Part shown: piece by piece, positions 36,396 through 44,703 of the stretch
Position numbering within the stretch: the first letter of the stretch is position 1
Layout: every line of letters starts with the position of its first letter
Assembly: GCA_025998875.1 (NCBI GenBank)
Contig: AP024675.1
Coordinates: forward strand, 62,001-126,000
DNA length: 64,000 bases
From: Bacteroidota bacterium
GTDB taxonomy: Bacteria > Bacteroidota > Rhodothermia > JANXDC01
Reading direction: 5' to 3'
Made by a program: the position numbers and the translations under genes
The notes under the pieces: model-generated
The model's input: the letters and a program-made list of their open reading frames with translations, nothing else
Told to the model about the DNA's origin: nothing
The model's database searches: none

Positions 36396-38500
36396 CAGTA
36401 GGCAAGCAATCGTTCCAGGCCTGTGCGGATCTCCTCCACAGAGGGCAACACGGCCTCCATGAGGGAGAGATTGTACGGGATGGGCACGTCCTCCACGGCC
36501 AGACGCACCGGCGGGGCGTCCAGATATTCGAAGAGCACCTCGGAGACCGTGGCCACGATTTCCGCCCCGATCCCGCAGGTGCGTCGGTCCTCATGCACCA
36601 CGAGCAGGCGCCCGGTTTTGCGCACGGATTCGAAGACCGTCTCCCGATCCCAGGGGTGCACGGTGCGCAGATCGATGACCTCCACAAGCCCCTCAGGAAA
36701 GGCCTCCGCGGCGCGGAGGGCGCGGTAGAGCGCCTCCCCCCAGCTGATCAAAGTCACGGCGTTTCCCGTGCGCACCCGGCGGGCCCGACCCAGGGGAATG
36801 GCATAGGCATCCCCCGGATAGGGGCGCCGCGCCTCGGGGGCATCCAGCAGCGCCCGATGCTCCAGAAACAGGACCGGGTCGTTGCCCCGCAAGGCCGAGC
36901 GCAACAACCCGGCCGCCTCCTCCGCATCGGCCGGGTAGACGACGATCCAGCCGGGCATGCGGGCAAAGGAAGCCTCATCGGACTCGCTATGCCAGGGATC
37001 TCCGCTCCGACGGCTGTGGCCGACGGGAATACGCACCACCACGGGGGCGGCAAATCGACCGGCCGTCCGCCAGCGGATCGTGCCCAGATCGCGCAGCTGC
37101 TCGGTGGCCGGATCGGCGTATTTGCGGAACTGGATCTCCGGAACCGGGAGCAATCCGGCCAGGGCCATGCCCACGGCCCTTCCGATAATGCCCTCCTCGT
37201 TGAGCGAGGTATCGAATACGCGCTCAGAGCCGAACTCACGGGCCAGATCCATCGTCACCCCGTGTACCCCGCCCTTTACCCCTACGTCTTCCCCGAAAAT
37301 GAGCAGACGCGGGTTGCGCGCCAGCTCCGCGCGCAGCACGCGCCGGATGGCCTCGCCCATGTTGATACGGGTTCGATCCACCGGGCGCGGCTCCGATTCC
37401 ATCGGAGGCAACCGCACACCTTCTGCAAGCAAGCCTCCGACCTGCTGGGGAAATCCGGGTTCAAAATACAGAAAACGACGCACCTGAGCGGGATCCGGCT
37501 CCGGGGCCTGAAGCGCCTCTTCGAGGGCCTGGCGCACGATACGCTCGGCCTGCCGGGCCTCTTCTTCCCAGCGCTCCGGAGTCCAGCCGATCTCCCGGAG
37601 CATCCAGCCTCTGAGGGCCACCAGGGGGTCGCGCTCCTGTTCTCGGGCCCGCTCTTCGGGGGATTTGTAAGCCTGATTGTCCGCGTAGGAGTGTCCACAG
37701 AGCCGGGGCACGGAGAAGCGCACCAGAGCCGGCCCCCGACCCTCACGCACCCGCGCGATGGCTTCCTGGAGGAGATGGGCCGCGGCGGCTGGATCGGTGC
37801 CATCGCCGTCGAAAACGGCAAGGGACGGAAATCCGGCAAGCGCTCGGGCGATGTTCCCACCCGGGATCTGCAGCGTGGTGGGCACGGAGATACCATAGCC
37901 GTTGTCCTCGATGAAGAACAGCACGGGCAACTGCAGCGTGGTGGCGATGGTAAGAGCGGCCCAGAAACCGCCCGTGGCACAGGCCGCATCTCCAGCCAGC
38001 GCGGCGGCCATGGCGCCGCGCCACTCCGCATGCCCCAGCACCTCGACACGGTATCGAATGGCCTGCGCCCACCCGACAGCGGGGGTGAACTGCGTTCCCA
38101 CATCCCCGCTCATGGGCAGTACGCTCACCCCGCGGCGGGGAGGAAGGTTGAAAACCACCCCGATATCCCGGCCCTCTGAGGGGCTGCCGGTCCGCGCCAT
38201 GCTCGCCCGCAGCGCCTCAAGCGGGGTCAAGCCCACGGTAAGCATAAAGGGACGAGATCGATAATAGACCGTAGCCCCGTCGTGGGGATGCTTCAGAAGC
38301 AGGCCCAGAAGGATCTGTACCAGCTCATGTCCGCGGGCGGAGAACTGGTAGGTGATGAGCCGCTGGGGAACGAGCTCCTCTTCCTCGATCCGGTCCAGCG
38401 CCCGGGAAAGCAGCATAAGCCGGGCCACCTCTTCCCAGGGGATCGGACCGATTCCGGACCGGGCGAGCAGGTGTTGTGCGGCGTGTGTGGATTTCGGCAT
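36395..38500 (-). CDS. Fused alpha/beta E1 of a 2-oxoacid dehydrogenase
   Basis: Thiamine-diphosphate E1 component with both subunits in one chain of 701 residues. The alpha part (about 1-360) has the TPP motif GDAACATGGFW...EDNGYGIS and the beta part (about 375-701) has NMGEAIRRVLRAEL, FGEDVG and the C-terminal transketolase domain. It should decarboxylate branched-chain 2-oxoacids or pyruvate and pass the acyl group to a lipoyl E2. No E2 or E3 gene is nearby. The promoter overlaps the end of the upstream gene and leaves a leader of only about 7 nt. Confidence 0.9.
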   Translation of the reverse strand: MPKSTHAAQHLLARSGIGPIPWEEVARLMLLSRALDRIEEEELVPQRLITYQFSARGHELVQILLGLLLKHPHDGATVYYRSRPFMLTVGLTPLEALRASMARTGSPSEGRDIGVVFNLPPRRGVSVLPMSGDVGTQFTPAVGWAQAIRYRVEVLGHAEWRGAMAAALAGDAACATGGFWAALTIATTLQLPVLFFIEDNGYGISVPTTLQIPGGNIARALAGFPSLAVFDGDGTDPAAAAHLLQEAIARVREGRGPALVRFSVPRLCGHSYADNQAYKSPEERAREQERDPLVALRGWMLREIGWTPERWEEEARQAERIVRQALEEALQAPEPDPAQVRRFLYFEPGFPQQVGGLLAEGVRLPPMESEPRPVDRTRINMGEAIRRVLRAELARNPRLLIFGEDVGVKGGVHGVTMDLAREFGSERVFDTSLNEEGIIGRAVGMALAGLLPVPEIQFRKYADPATEQLRDLGTIRWRTAGRFAAPVVVRIPVGHSRRSGDPWHSESDEASFARMPGWIVVYPADAEEAAGLLRSALRGNDPVLFLEHRALLDAPEARRPYPGDAYAIPLGRARRVRTGNAVTLISWGEALYRALRAAEAFPEGLVEVIDLRTVHPWDRETVFESVRKTGRLLVVHEDRRTCGIGAEIVATVSEVLFEYLDAPPVRLAVEDVPIPYNLSLMEAVLPSVEEIRTGLERLLAY

Positions 38501-38507
38501 GGCGCAG

Positions 38508-38539
38508 ACAAGCTACGGGTTCGGATCCGAATAGGGCAA
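38508..38539 (-). promoter_or_regulatory. Promoter of the E1-quinone reductase operon
   Basis: Minus strand TTG (38539-38537), 21-nt spacer, TAGCTTGT (38515-38508). It lies inside the last codons of the DnaQ/GIY-YIG gene, and the ATG follows 7 nt after it, implying a leaderless mRNA. Confidence 0.6.
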
Positions 38540-40138
38540 CGGGGACGGTGGGAAGGAGCCGCCTTCCAGCACCCAGCGCGCCGCCCGCTGCCAGTCCGGC
38601 ACAGCGCCCAGCCGCATGATCTCCCCCGGCCGGGCTCGGTAGGCCAGCCAGCTGAGCAGAATCCGCCGCTCCTGTATGGGCCAGGAACGGGGCTGGGGGC
38701 CCATCTCCGGGCGATCGAAAACCGGATCCTCTCCCCACCAGCGCTCCAGCTCTTCGGCCAGTTCCTTCGGGGAAAGGCCCTCGGGCAGGGGGCGCAGCCC
38801 CATCCAGCGGCCGGACCTCAGTAGCCAGACGCACAGCCCATCGGCGCAGCGCTCCCGCCCGAGCACATTGTACTGCTCCAGCGACCCCGCCCCGATGCCC
38901 TGCCAGAGTCGATCGAGTTCCTTCCATAGCTCCCGCCAGACGATGGCCGCCTCGAAATCCTCTGCCTCGGCCGCCTGGAGCATGCGCGCGCGCACAAGCT
39001 CGAGCACCCCGCCAGAGGAAAAGAGCCGACGCGCCTCCCGACACCGATCCGCCTGCGGCAAAGCCCCGAGGTGGTCTTCCAGTAATCGAGCCAACAGCGA
39101 GGCCCACTGCCGGCGCCGAAAAGGCCCGTAGTACTGCCCTCCATCTTCCGGATCCTCCCTGAAGGCCCAGTGTACGCATGGCCCCTGATCCGAAGGGGAG
39201 ATCCGCAGGTAAAACCCGCGCGCCTCCCGAACCCCCTGCCGATTGAAGGGCGGCCGGTGGCGGGCGATCTCCCAGGCCTCCAGGAGTAGGGCCTCTAGCT
39301 CCGATCGGGTCTGCTGCCAGGACAGGGAGCGGAGGCGATCGAGCAGGCGCTGCAGACGCGCGGGCCGACTGTCCGGCGCGGCGAAATAAGAGCGAACACG
39401 CTGACGCAGCGAGACGCTCTTGCCCACATAGAGCAGGCGACCCGAGGCATCGTAAAACCGATACAGACCCGGCCCCTCCGGAAGCGCCTCCAGAAGCGGC
39501 TCCAGCCGGCGCACATGCTCCAGCTCCCGGCGCAGATACCGGGTTGAGTACTGCCAGCGCAACAGCTCTTCCAGGGACCTGATCCCCTCCTGGCGCCTGG
39601 CCCGATCCAGCAGGAAAGCGAACACCTGGCTGAGCAGCTCCACATCGGCCAGGGCCCGGTGCCGGACGGCCACGTCCAGGCCCAGGTATTCGGCCAACGC
39701 GCCCAGGGATCGGCTCGGCAGCCGGGGCAGTAGCCGGCGGGCTACCCGCAGGGTACAGAGGGTATCCTGCGGATGCCATCGAAGGCCCATCCGCAGGAGC
39801 TCGGCCTGCAGCAGGCGCACATCAAAGCGCACGTTGTGTCCGACCAGCACCGCTCCCTCGAGCAGGGGCCCCAGCTGCGGCCAGAGGTCGCAGAAGCGTG
39901 GCGCCTCCAGCAGTTCTTCGTTGCGAATCCCGGTCAGGGCGACGATCGTTCGCGGCACCCAGGTCTCCGGGTTGACGAGACTGCTGAAGCGCTGCTGGCC
40001 TCCGTCGGGCTCCCGGCGCCAGAGGGCGAGCTCGATGATCCGATCCCGTCGCGGATCCGTTCCCGTGCTCTCGCAGTCCAGAAGCACCACGGGTCGGTCC
40101 CAGAATGAGTCCGGGATGGCGGGAAACTGGCGATCCAT
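38513..40138 (-). CDS. DnaQ-like exonuclease fused to a GIY-YIG (UvrC/Cho-like) nuclease
   Basis: A 541-residue two-nuclease protein. The N-terminal DEDDh 3'-5' exonuclease (1-180) has D21 and E23 in LLDCESTGTDP, GHNVRFD and the H/D pair in HRALADVELL. A GIY-YIG domain follows (about 215-310) with GLYRFYDASGRLLYVGK and a UvrC-like N-terminal region beyond. Fusions of this type, related to Cho and the polymerase III epsilon proofreading domain, occur widely in bacteria and are thought to act in DNA repair. Its start codon shares bases with the divergent MarC promoter. Confidence 0.88.
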   Translation of the reverse strand: MDRQFPAIPDSFWDRPVVLLDCESTGTDPRRDRIIELALWRREPDGGQQRFSSLVNPETWVPRTIVALTGIRNEELLEAPRFCDLWPQLGPLLEGAVLVGHNVRFDVRLLQAELLRMGLRWHPQDTLCTLRVARRLLPRLPSRSLGALAEYLGLDVAVRHRALADVELLSQVFAFLLDRARRQEGIRSLEELLRWQYSTRYLRRELEHVRRLEPLLEALPEGPGLYRFYDASGRLLYVGKSVSLRQRVRSYFAAPDSRPARLQRLLDRLRSLSWQQTRSELEALLLEAWEIARHRPPFNRQGVREARGFYLRISPSDQGPCVHWAFREDPEDGGQYYGPFRRRQWASLLARLLEDHLGALPQADRCREARRLFSSGGVLELVRARMLQAAEAEDFEAAIVWRELWKELDRLWQGIGAGSLEQYNVLGRERCADGLCVWLLRSGRWMGLRPLPEGLSPKELAEELERWWGEDPVFDRPEMGPQPRSWPIQERRILLSWLAYRARPGEIMRLGAVPDWQRAARWVLEGGSFPPSPLPYSDPNP

Positions 40139-40170
40139 TTGCCCAGAGCGCTTCAGTCCGACTACCTTCG
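40138..40170 (+). promoter_or_regulatory. Promoter of the MarC gene
   Basis: TTTG (40138-40141), 21-nt spacer, TACCTTCG (40163-40170). The -33 box overlaps the start codon of the divergent nuclease gene, and the MarC ATG follows 9 nt after the -7 box, with GGAGG in between. Confidence 0.62.
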
Positions 40171-40179
40171 CGGAGGTTT

Positions 40180-40764
40180 ATGCGCACCTTCTGGGAATGC
40201 TTCATCCCCCTGTTCGTGGCGCTGAACACGCTGGGGGTACTGCCCATCTATCTGGGTCTGACCGAGGGCCTGAGCCGGGCGGAACGCAATCGGCTCGTAT
40301 ACCAGGCTCTTACGGCGGCCCTCGTATTTGCCCTGCTCATCCTCTTTGCGGGGCAGGCCATTTTTCGCTTTCTTGGCATCACCCTGCATGACCTGCGCGT
40401 GGCCGGGGGGTTGATCCTGCTCATACTGGGGATCTACGATGTACTCTTCTCCGTCGAAGAGCGCCGACGCCGGGACGCCTCGGCCGGCGTGGTCCCGATC
40501 GGCATCCCGCTCACCGTCGGTCCCGCGGCCATCACGACTATACTTGTGCTCGTCTCCCAATACGGATACACGGTCACCCTGCTTGCCCTCGTGAGCAACC
40601 TGGTGCTCTCCGGGGTGATTCTGCTCTTCGGGGTGCGCATCCGGGATCTCATCGGGGAGATCGGCGCGCGGGCTTTCGGCAAGATCGCCAGCCTGTTCCT
40701 TTCGGCCATCGCGGTGGCCATGATCCGCAGAGGGATCATGGGCATGCTGGGTGGGGCTCCATGA
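40180..40764 (+). CDS. MarC family membrane protein
   Basis: Integral membrane protein of 194 residues with six predicted helices and the MarC signature segments FVALNTLGVLPIYLGLT and VPIGIPLTVGPAAITTILVL. The function of MarC/UPF0056 proteins is not established, and the old link to multiple antibiotic resistance was withdrawn. GGAGG lies 4 nt before the ATG. The 3' end overlaps trmB by 29 nt in convergent orientation. Confidence 0.9.
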   Translation: MRTFWECFIPLFVALNTLGVLPIYLGLTEGLSRAERNRLVYQALTAALVFALLILFAGQAIFRFLGITLHDLRVAGGLILLILGIYDVLFSVEERRRRDASAGVVPIGIPLTVGPAAITTILVLVSQYGYTVTLLALVSNLVLSGVILLFGVRIRDLIGEIGARAFGKIASLFLSAIAVAMIRRGIMGMLGGAP

Positions 40765-41509
40765 GGGCGCCGGCCTGGCGCAGCTGCTCGAGCACGCGCA
40801 GACGTACGGCCTCTGTATAGCGGGCCAGGGATTCGACAAGGTGAAAGCGCCGCGCGTAGTCGAGCGGATCCGGCTCGGCATGTCGGACTTTGCGCCCGTG
40901 GAAGCAGTATAGCGTCCGGCCTGCGGCCAACCCCTCGCGCATATATTTCGTCACGGGATACCCCTCGGGCAGCTTCTCCACGTACCATGAGCCGGAGGCG
41001 GGCTCAAGGAATCCGGATCCGGGCAACACCTCCAGGAGATGATCCCGAAACTCCTGCGTATCGGTGACCACCCACAGCTCCCCGCCGTCAGAGAGCCGGT
41101 TGGCCAGCAGTTCCACCATGCCGGGCTGCAGGAGGCGGTGCTTGTGGTGGCGCTTCTTGAACCACGGATCCGGGCAGTTGAAGTAGACCGCCTCGACCGT
41201 CCGGGGCCCGAAGCCCAGCAGCAAAAGCAGGTAGGCATCCCCGTGCAGCAGGCGCACCGGAGGAGATCCGTGGCGCTCCCACCGGGAGGCTGTCTTGAGC
41301 ACGCTCGTGCGTGAGGCCTCGATGCCGACCCAGTTGCGGTCTGGATGTCGAGCGGCGAGCGTGATTAAAAACTCCCCGTTTCCGAAGCCCACCTCGAGCC
41401 GGATGGGGGCTGCGCGGCCAAACCACTCCGCCCATGGGAACGGCACCGGGGCCCGGGTCCAGTCCGGCGTGCAAGGGGTGCGTGTTTCTGGCTCCGTGCG
41501 ATGGCCCAT
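40736..41509 (-). CDS. trmB: tRNA (guanine-N7-)-methyltransferase TrmB
   Basis: Methylates N7 of G46 in tRNA with SAM. The 257 residues contain the SAM loop LEVGFGNGEFL, GIEASRTSV and the family motif NCPDPWFKKRHHKHRL. The C-terminus has TKYMREGLAAGRTLY, also expected. It is longer than E. coli TrmB at the C-terminus by about 30 residues. It starts 6 nt after the sigma-54 regulator ends, so it is probably co-transcribed with it. Confidence 0.93.
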   Translation of the reverse strand: MGHRTEPETRTPCTPDWTRAPVPFPWAEWFGRAAPIRLEVGFGNGEFLITLAARHPDRNWVGIEASRTSVLKTASRWERHGSPPVRLLHGDAYLLLLLGFGPRTVEAVYFNCPDPWFKKRHHKHRLLQPGMVELLANRLSDGGELWVVTDTQEFRDHLLEVLPGSGFLEPASGSWYVEKLPEGYPVTKYMREGLAAGRTLYCFHGRKVRHAEPDPLDYARRFHLVESLARYTEAVRLRVLEQLRQAGALMEPHPACP

Positions 41510-41515
41510 GATGCC

Positions 41516-42919
41516 TCACAGGGTTTTCTGAATGCGAATACCGTACTGCTTGAGCTTTTTCCAGAGGGTGTTGCGTCCGATACCCAGATGCCGGGCTGTT
41601 TGAGACTGGTTGTACTCATAGCGCCGGAGGGTCTGCAGAATATACCAGCGCTCCAGTTCGGCCAGCGTCCATTCCGGGCAGATCGGCCCCCAGCCCTCTT
41701 CCCCCTCCGGGCCGCGCCTCTTGTGGGCAGCGGGCTGGCCTTCGGCGCGCGCCCATTCGGGCAAGTCATCGAGCCCGATCGTATCATCCTGCGAGAGGAT
41801 CACGCAACGCTCGATGGTGTTCTCCAGCTCCCGCACATTACCCGGCCAGTCGTAGCGCAGCAGGGCTTCCATGGCCTCCGCGGTAATCTGCTTGATCGGA
41901 TGCCGGAGTTCTTCGGAGAACTTGGCCAGGAAGTACTTGACCAGGGGCGGAATGTCCTCTTTGCGTTCCCGGAGGGGAGGAATACGAATGGGAATCACAT
42001 TGAGCCGGTAGTAGAGGTCTTCGCGGAAACGCCCCTGTTCGACCAGTTTGCCCAGATCCCGGTTCGTGGCCGCAATCACGCGCACATTCACCCGCCGCAG
42101 CTGCACATCCCCCACGCGCCGGATCTCCCCTTCCTGCAGGACGCGCAGGAGCTTGACCTGCACAGAGAGGGGCATTTCCCCGATCTCGTCCAAAAACAGC
42201 GTGCCCCCGTCGGCCTCTTCGATGAGGCCAGGTTTGTCGGAGACGGCCCCGGTGAAGGCGCCCTTGCGGTAGCCAAAGAGCTCGCTCTCCAGCAGGGATT
42301 CCGGCAGCGCCCCGCAGTTGATGGCCACATAGGGACCGGAGGCGCGCCGGCTATGCTGGTGAATGGCCTTGGCGAGCAGCTCCTTGCCCGTGCCGGATTC
42401 CCCCTCAATGAGCAGGGTGGCGTTTGTCAGGGCCACGCGTTTGGCCTTTTTGATCACGGCCAGCATGGCATCCGAGTAAGCGATGATGTTCTCGAAGCTA
42501 AAGCGGTGCTGGACCTGCTGACGCAGGTTCTGCACCTCGAGCATGAGCCGACGCTTTTCCAGAGCCTTTTCGACGAGCAAGAGCAGCTCTTCGTGCCGGA
42601 TGGGCTTGACCAGGTAATCGAAGGCCCCCAGACGCATGGCGTTTACCGCCGTGCCCACGGTGGCGTAGCGCGTAACGACGATCACCTCCGGCGGCAGAGG
42701 CTGGCGCCGGGCATATTCGAGCACCTCCAGACCCCCGGTCTCCCCCATGCGCAGATCCGTGATCACCAGATCATAGCGACCCGAGGCGATGTGCTCGATG
42801 GCGTCTTCGCCCGTCTCCACCGCCTCAACCCAGTACCCCTGGTTTTCGAGGAACTGTTGCAGGGGAATGCGCACCTGGGGATCGTCCTCGGCGATGAGAA
42901 TACACGCCTGTGCGGGCAT
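41516..42919 (-). CDS. Sigma-54-dependent response regulator (NtrC family)
   Basis: Activator of RNA polymerase with sigma-54. The 467 residues hold a receiver domain (4-120; acidic pocket EDD, phospho-acceptor D55 in VITDLRM), an AAA+ domain with Walker A GESGTGKE (near 170) and the sigma-54 contact loop GAFTGA (near 220), then an arginine-finger region and a C-terminal Fis-type helix-turn-helix. No partner histidine kinase is adjacent. The ATG at 42919 starts directly before the receiver fold. A perfect palindrome sits just upstream of the gene. Confidence 0.93.
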   Translation of the reverse strand: MPAQACILIAEDDPQVRIPLQQFLENQGYWVEAVETGEDAIEHIASGRYDLVITDLRMGETGGLEVLEYARRQPLPPEVIVVTRYATVGTAVNAMRLGAFDYLVKPIRHEELLLLVEKALEKRRLMLEVQNLRQQVQHRFSFENIIAYSDAMLAVIKKAKRVALTNATLLIEGESGTGKELLAKAIHQHSRRASGPYVAINCGALPESLLESELFGYRKGAFTGAVSDKPGLIEEADGGTLFLDEIGEMPLSVQVKLLRVLQEGEIRRVGDVQLRRVNVRVIAATNRDLGKLVEQGRFREDLYYRLNVIPIRIPPLRERKEDIPPLVKYFLAKFSEELRHPIKQITAEAMEALLRYDWPGNVRELENTIERCVILSQDDTIGLDDLPEWARAEGQPAAHKRRGPEGEEGWGPICPEWTLAELERWYILQTLRRYEYNQSQTARHLGIGRNTLWKKLKQYGIRIQKTL

Positions 42920-42934
42920 GCAGCGGATCCCGAT

Positions 42935-42964
42935 CTGTTCCAACCCGGAACAGGAGCAAACATA
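42935..42964 (-). promoter_or_regulatory. -7 element and palindromic operator of the sigma-54 regulator
   Basis: TATGTTTG (42964-42957), a perfect TAnnTTTG, is followed at once by a 7-bp perfect inverted repeat CTGTTCC-N5-GGAACAG (42935-42953). The repeat covers the expected transcription start, a usual place for repressor or autoregulator binding. The -33 region is a poor match, which is common for regulated promoters. Confidence 0.5.
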
Positions 42965-42979
42965 GCGCACAGGAGCCAG

Positions 42980-43018
42980 AAAAGCCAGAGGCGGTCCCCG
43001 GCAAGGAGACCGCCTCCG
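42980..43018 (-). terminator. Terminator-like hairpin after the S10 peptidase gene
   Basis: GAGGCGGTC (minus strand 43016-43008) pairs with GACCGCCTC (42996-42988) across an 11-nt loop, followed by a short T-rich stretch. The T run is weak. Confidence 0.55.
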
Positions 43019-43036
43019 GTGGGTGGGCTTTTGCGC

Positions 43037-44530
43037 TTAATAGCGGGCCGGCTGACGAGCCGCCTCAACGGCCTGACGGATAAAGGCGCGCAGGTCGTCG
43101 TTGGCGCGTTTGAGGTCTTCGTCGCGCAGGTACATCATATGCCCGCTCGGATAGCCCTTGAAGGCGAAGCGGTCGCGCAGCTTGCCGCTCGGATCGATCT
43201 GCCACATCGTGTACTTGGCCGAGAAGTAGTCCGTGCCCCCGTCGAAGTAGCCGACCTGAAAGAGCACGCGCAGATACGGGTTCTGCGCCATCGCGCGCCG
43301 CAGCTGTTCGCCCGTCTGATCCCCCTGCCGGTTCCAGGGTTGCACGGGGCCGAAGATCCAGTATTCCAGATCCGTGCGCACGCCCAGCTCACTACGCAGG
43401 TACAGGTTGATGGCCGGGGTGAAGGCGTGATTCCAGGCCGAAAGCGCCGGATCGTGATCGAACTGCTCCCCGGCCGCCTGCCTGTCCAGACCCCGATAGC
43501 GAGAGTCCAGGCGCCCGATCGTCAGGCCATCGGTGCGCAGGAGCTCTTTCCAGAACACGTTTCGGGGCACGGCCAGATTGTAAGCCAGTACAGTAGCCTC
43601 CGAGATCCCGGCGTAGCGGGCCACGGTCCGGGCGACGGCCTGTCGGCGATCCGGATCCAGGAACCCGCCCCGAGCCAGGGCCGGCAGGTAGACATCGAGC
43701 GCGTAGGCTTCCACCTCCGCCAGCAACTCTTCCAGATTGCGGCTCTGGAGCTGTGCATCAAGCTTGCGATGATAGTAGGCGGCGGCCGTGTAGTAGGGCA
43801 GCAGTAGGGCTTGACCGACCGGGCCGTCCCGCTCAATGCCGAGCCCGGTGGGCGAGACAAGAATGACCCCGTTGAGGTACATCCAGTGCCGTTCCTGCAG
43901 CGCCCCGGCCAGACCGGAGACGCGCGTGGTGCCGTAGCTTTCCCCGATGAGGAACTTGGGCGAGGCCCACCGACCATGCCGGCTCACCCAGTGCGCGATC
44001 CAGTCGGACAGATAGGCCACGTCCTCATTGACCCCGAAGAACTGGCGCACGTTCACGGTATCCGATAGCACCCGGGAAAAACCCGTATTGACGGGGTCCA
44101 CGTACAGGATATCGGCCACATCGAGGATGGAGTGCGGGTTATCTTCCAGGCCGTAGGGTTGGACGGGGAAGCCTTCTGCGTCGATCCGCACCCGGCGGGG
44201 CCCGGTGTATCCGATGTGCATCCAGACGGAGGCCGACCCGGGTCCTCCGTTAAAGGAGATCACCAGCGGCCGCTCGGCCCGGTTCATCACGTCCGCGCGC
44301 TCGTAATAGACGTAGAAGACATAGGCAATGGGCCTGCCGGATCGGTTCCAGACGGGCTGAGTGCCGGCGACCACCCGATACGGGATGCGCACCCCATTGA
44401 TGAGCGCGGTGCGCTGCTGCACGATCATGGTATCCGGGGAGAGTCGGCGCGGGTTCTGCGCCGACGACGGGAGAGCCTGCACAAGCGAGAGCAGAAGCGC
44501 AAACACCCCGAAAGGCGCCATAGAGCTCAT
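43037..44530 (-). CDS. Secreted S10 family serine carboxypeptidase-like protein
   Basis: Alpha/beta hydrolase of 497 residues with a signal peptide (cleavage after about ALPSSAQ). The oxyanion segment SFNGGPGSASVW, the nucleophile FLIGESYGTTR (near residue 195), an Asp in VGYFDGGTDYF and a His in YPSGHMMY form a serine carboxypeptidase triad. Bacterial S10 proteins of this size occur in Bacteroidota and Acidobacteriota and probably trim peptides in the periplasm. GGAG precedes the ATG at 44530. It has its own promoter and marks the left border of the defence cluster. Confidence 0.9.
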   Translation of the reverse strand: MSSMAPFGVFALLLSLVQALPSSAQNPRRLSPDTMIVQQRTALINGVRIPYRVVAGTQPVWNRSGRPIAYVFYVYYERADVMNRAERPLVISFNGGPGSASVWMHIGYTGPRRVRIDAEGFPVQPYGLEDNPHSILDVADILYVDPVNTGFSRVLSDTVNVRQFFGVNEDVAYLSDWIAHWVSRHGRWASPKFLIGESYGTTRVSGLAGALQERHWMYLNGVILVSPTGLGIERDGPVGQALLLPYYTAAAYYHRKLDAQLQSRNLEELLAEVEAYALDVYLPALARGGFLDPDRRQAVARTVARYAGISEATVLAYNLAVPRNVFWKELLRTDGLTIGRLDSRYRGLDRQAAGEQFDHDPALSAWNHAFTPAINLYLRSELGVRTDLEYWIFGPVQPWNRQGDQTGEQLRRAMAQNPYLRVLFQVGYFDGGTDYFSAKYTMWQIDPSGKLRDRFAFKGYPSGHMMYLRDEDLKRANDDLRAFIRQAVEAARQPARY

Positions 44531-44554
44531 AACCTGTCTCCTGCAACGTCGGGG

Positions 44555-44585
44555 AAAAAATAGGCCCCCCACCGCGCGAGGACAA
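44555..44585 (-). promoter_or_regulatory. Promoter of the S10 peptidase gene
   Basis: Minus strand TTG (44585-44583), 20-nt spacer, TATTTTTT (44562-44555). Confidence 0.55.
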
Positions 44586-44703
44586 CGCGCCGGAAGCGGT
44601 TGTTACCAGATCGTAGCAGAGTACCCCCCAACCCGGACCACCGGGGCCGAAGATTTCCGGATACCGGCGCATCCCGGCGGAGAACCGACGCGAGGTACAG
44701 GGC

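Noticed and set aside
38325-39779. Minus-strand frame of 484 codons within the DnaQ/GIY-YIG gene
   Set aside because: It is an alternative reading frame rich in Gly, Ala, Pro and Arg without domains, a by-product of GC-rich codon third positions.
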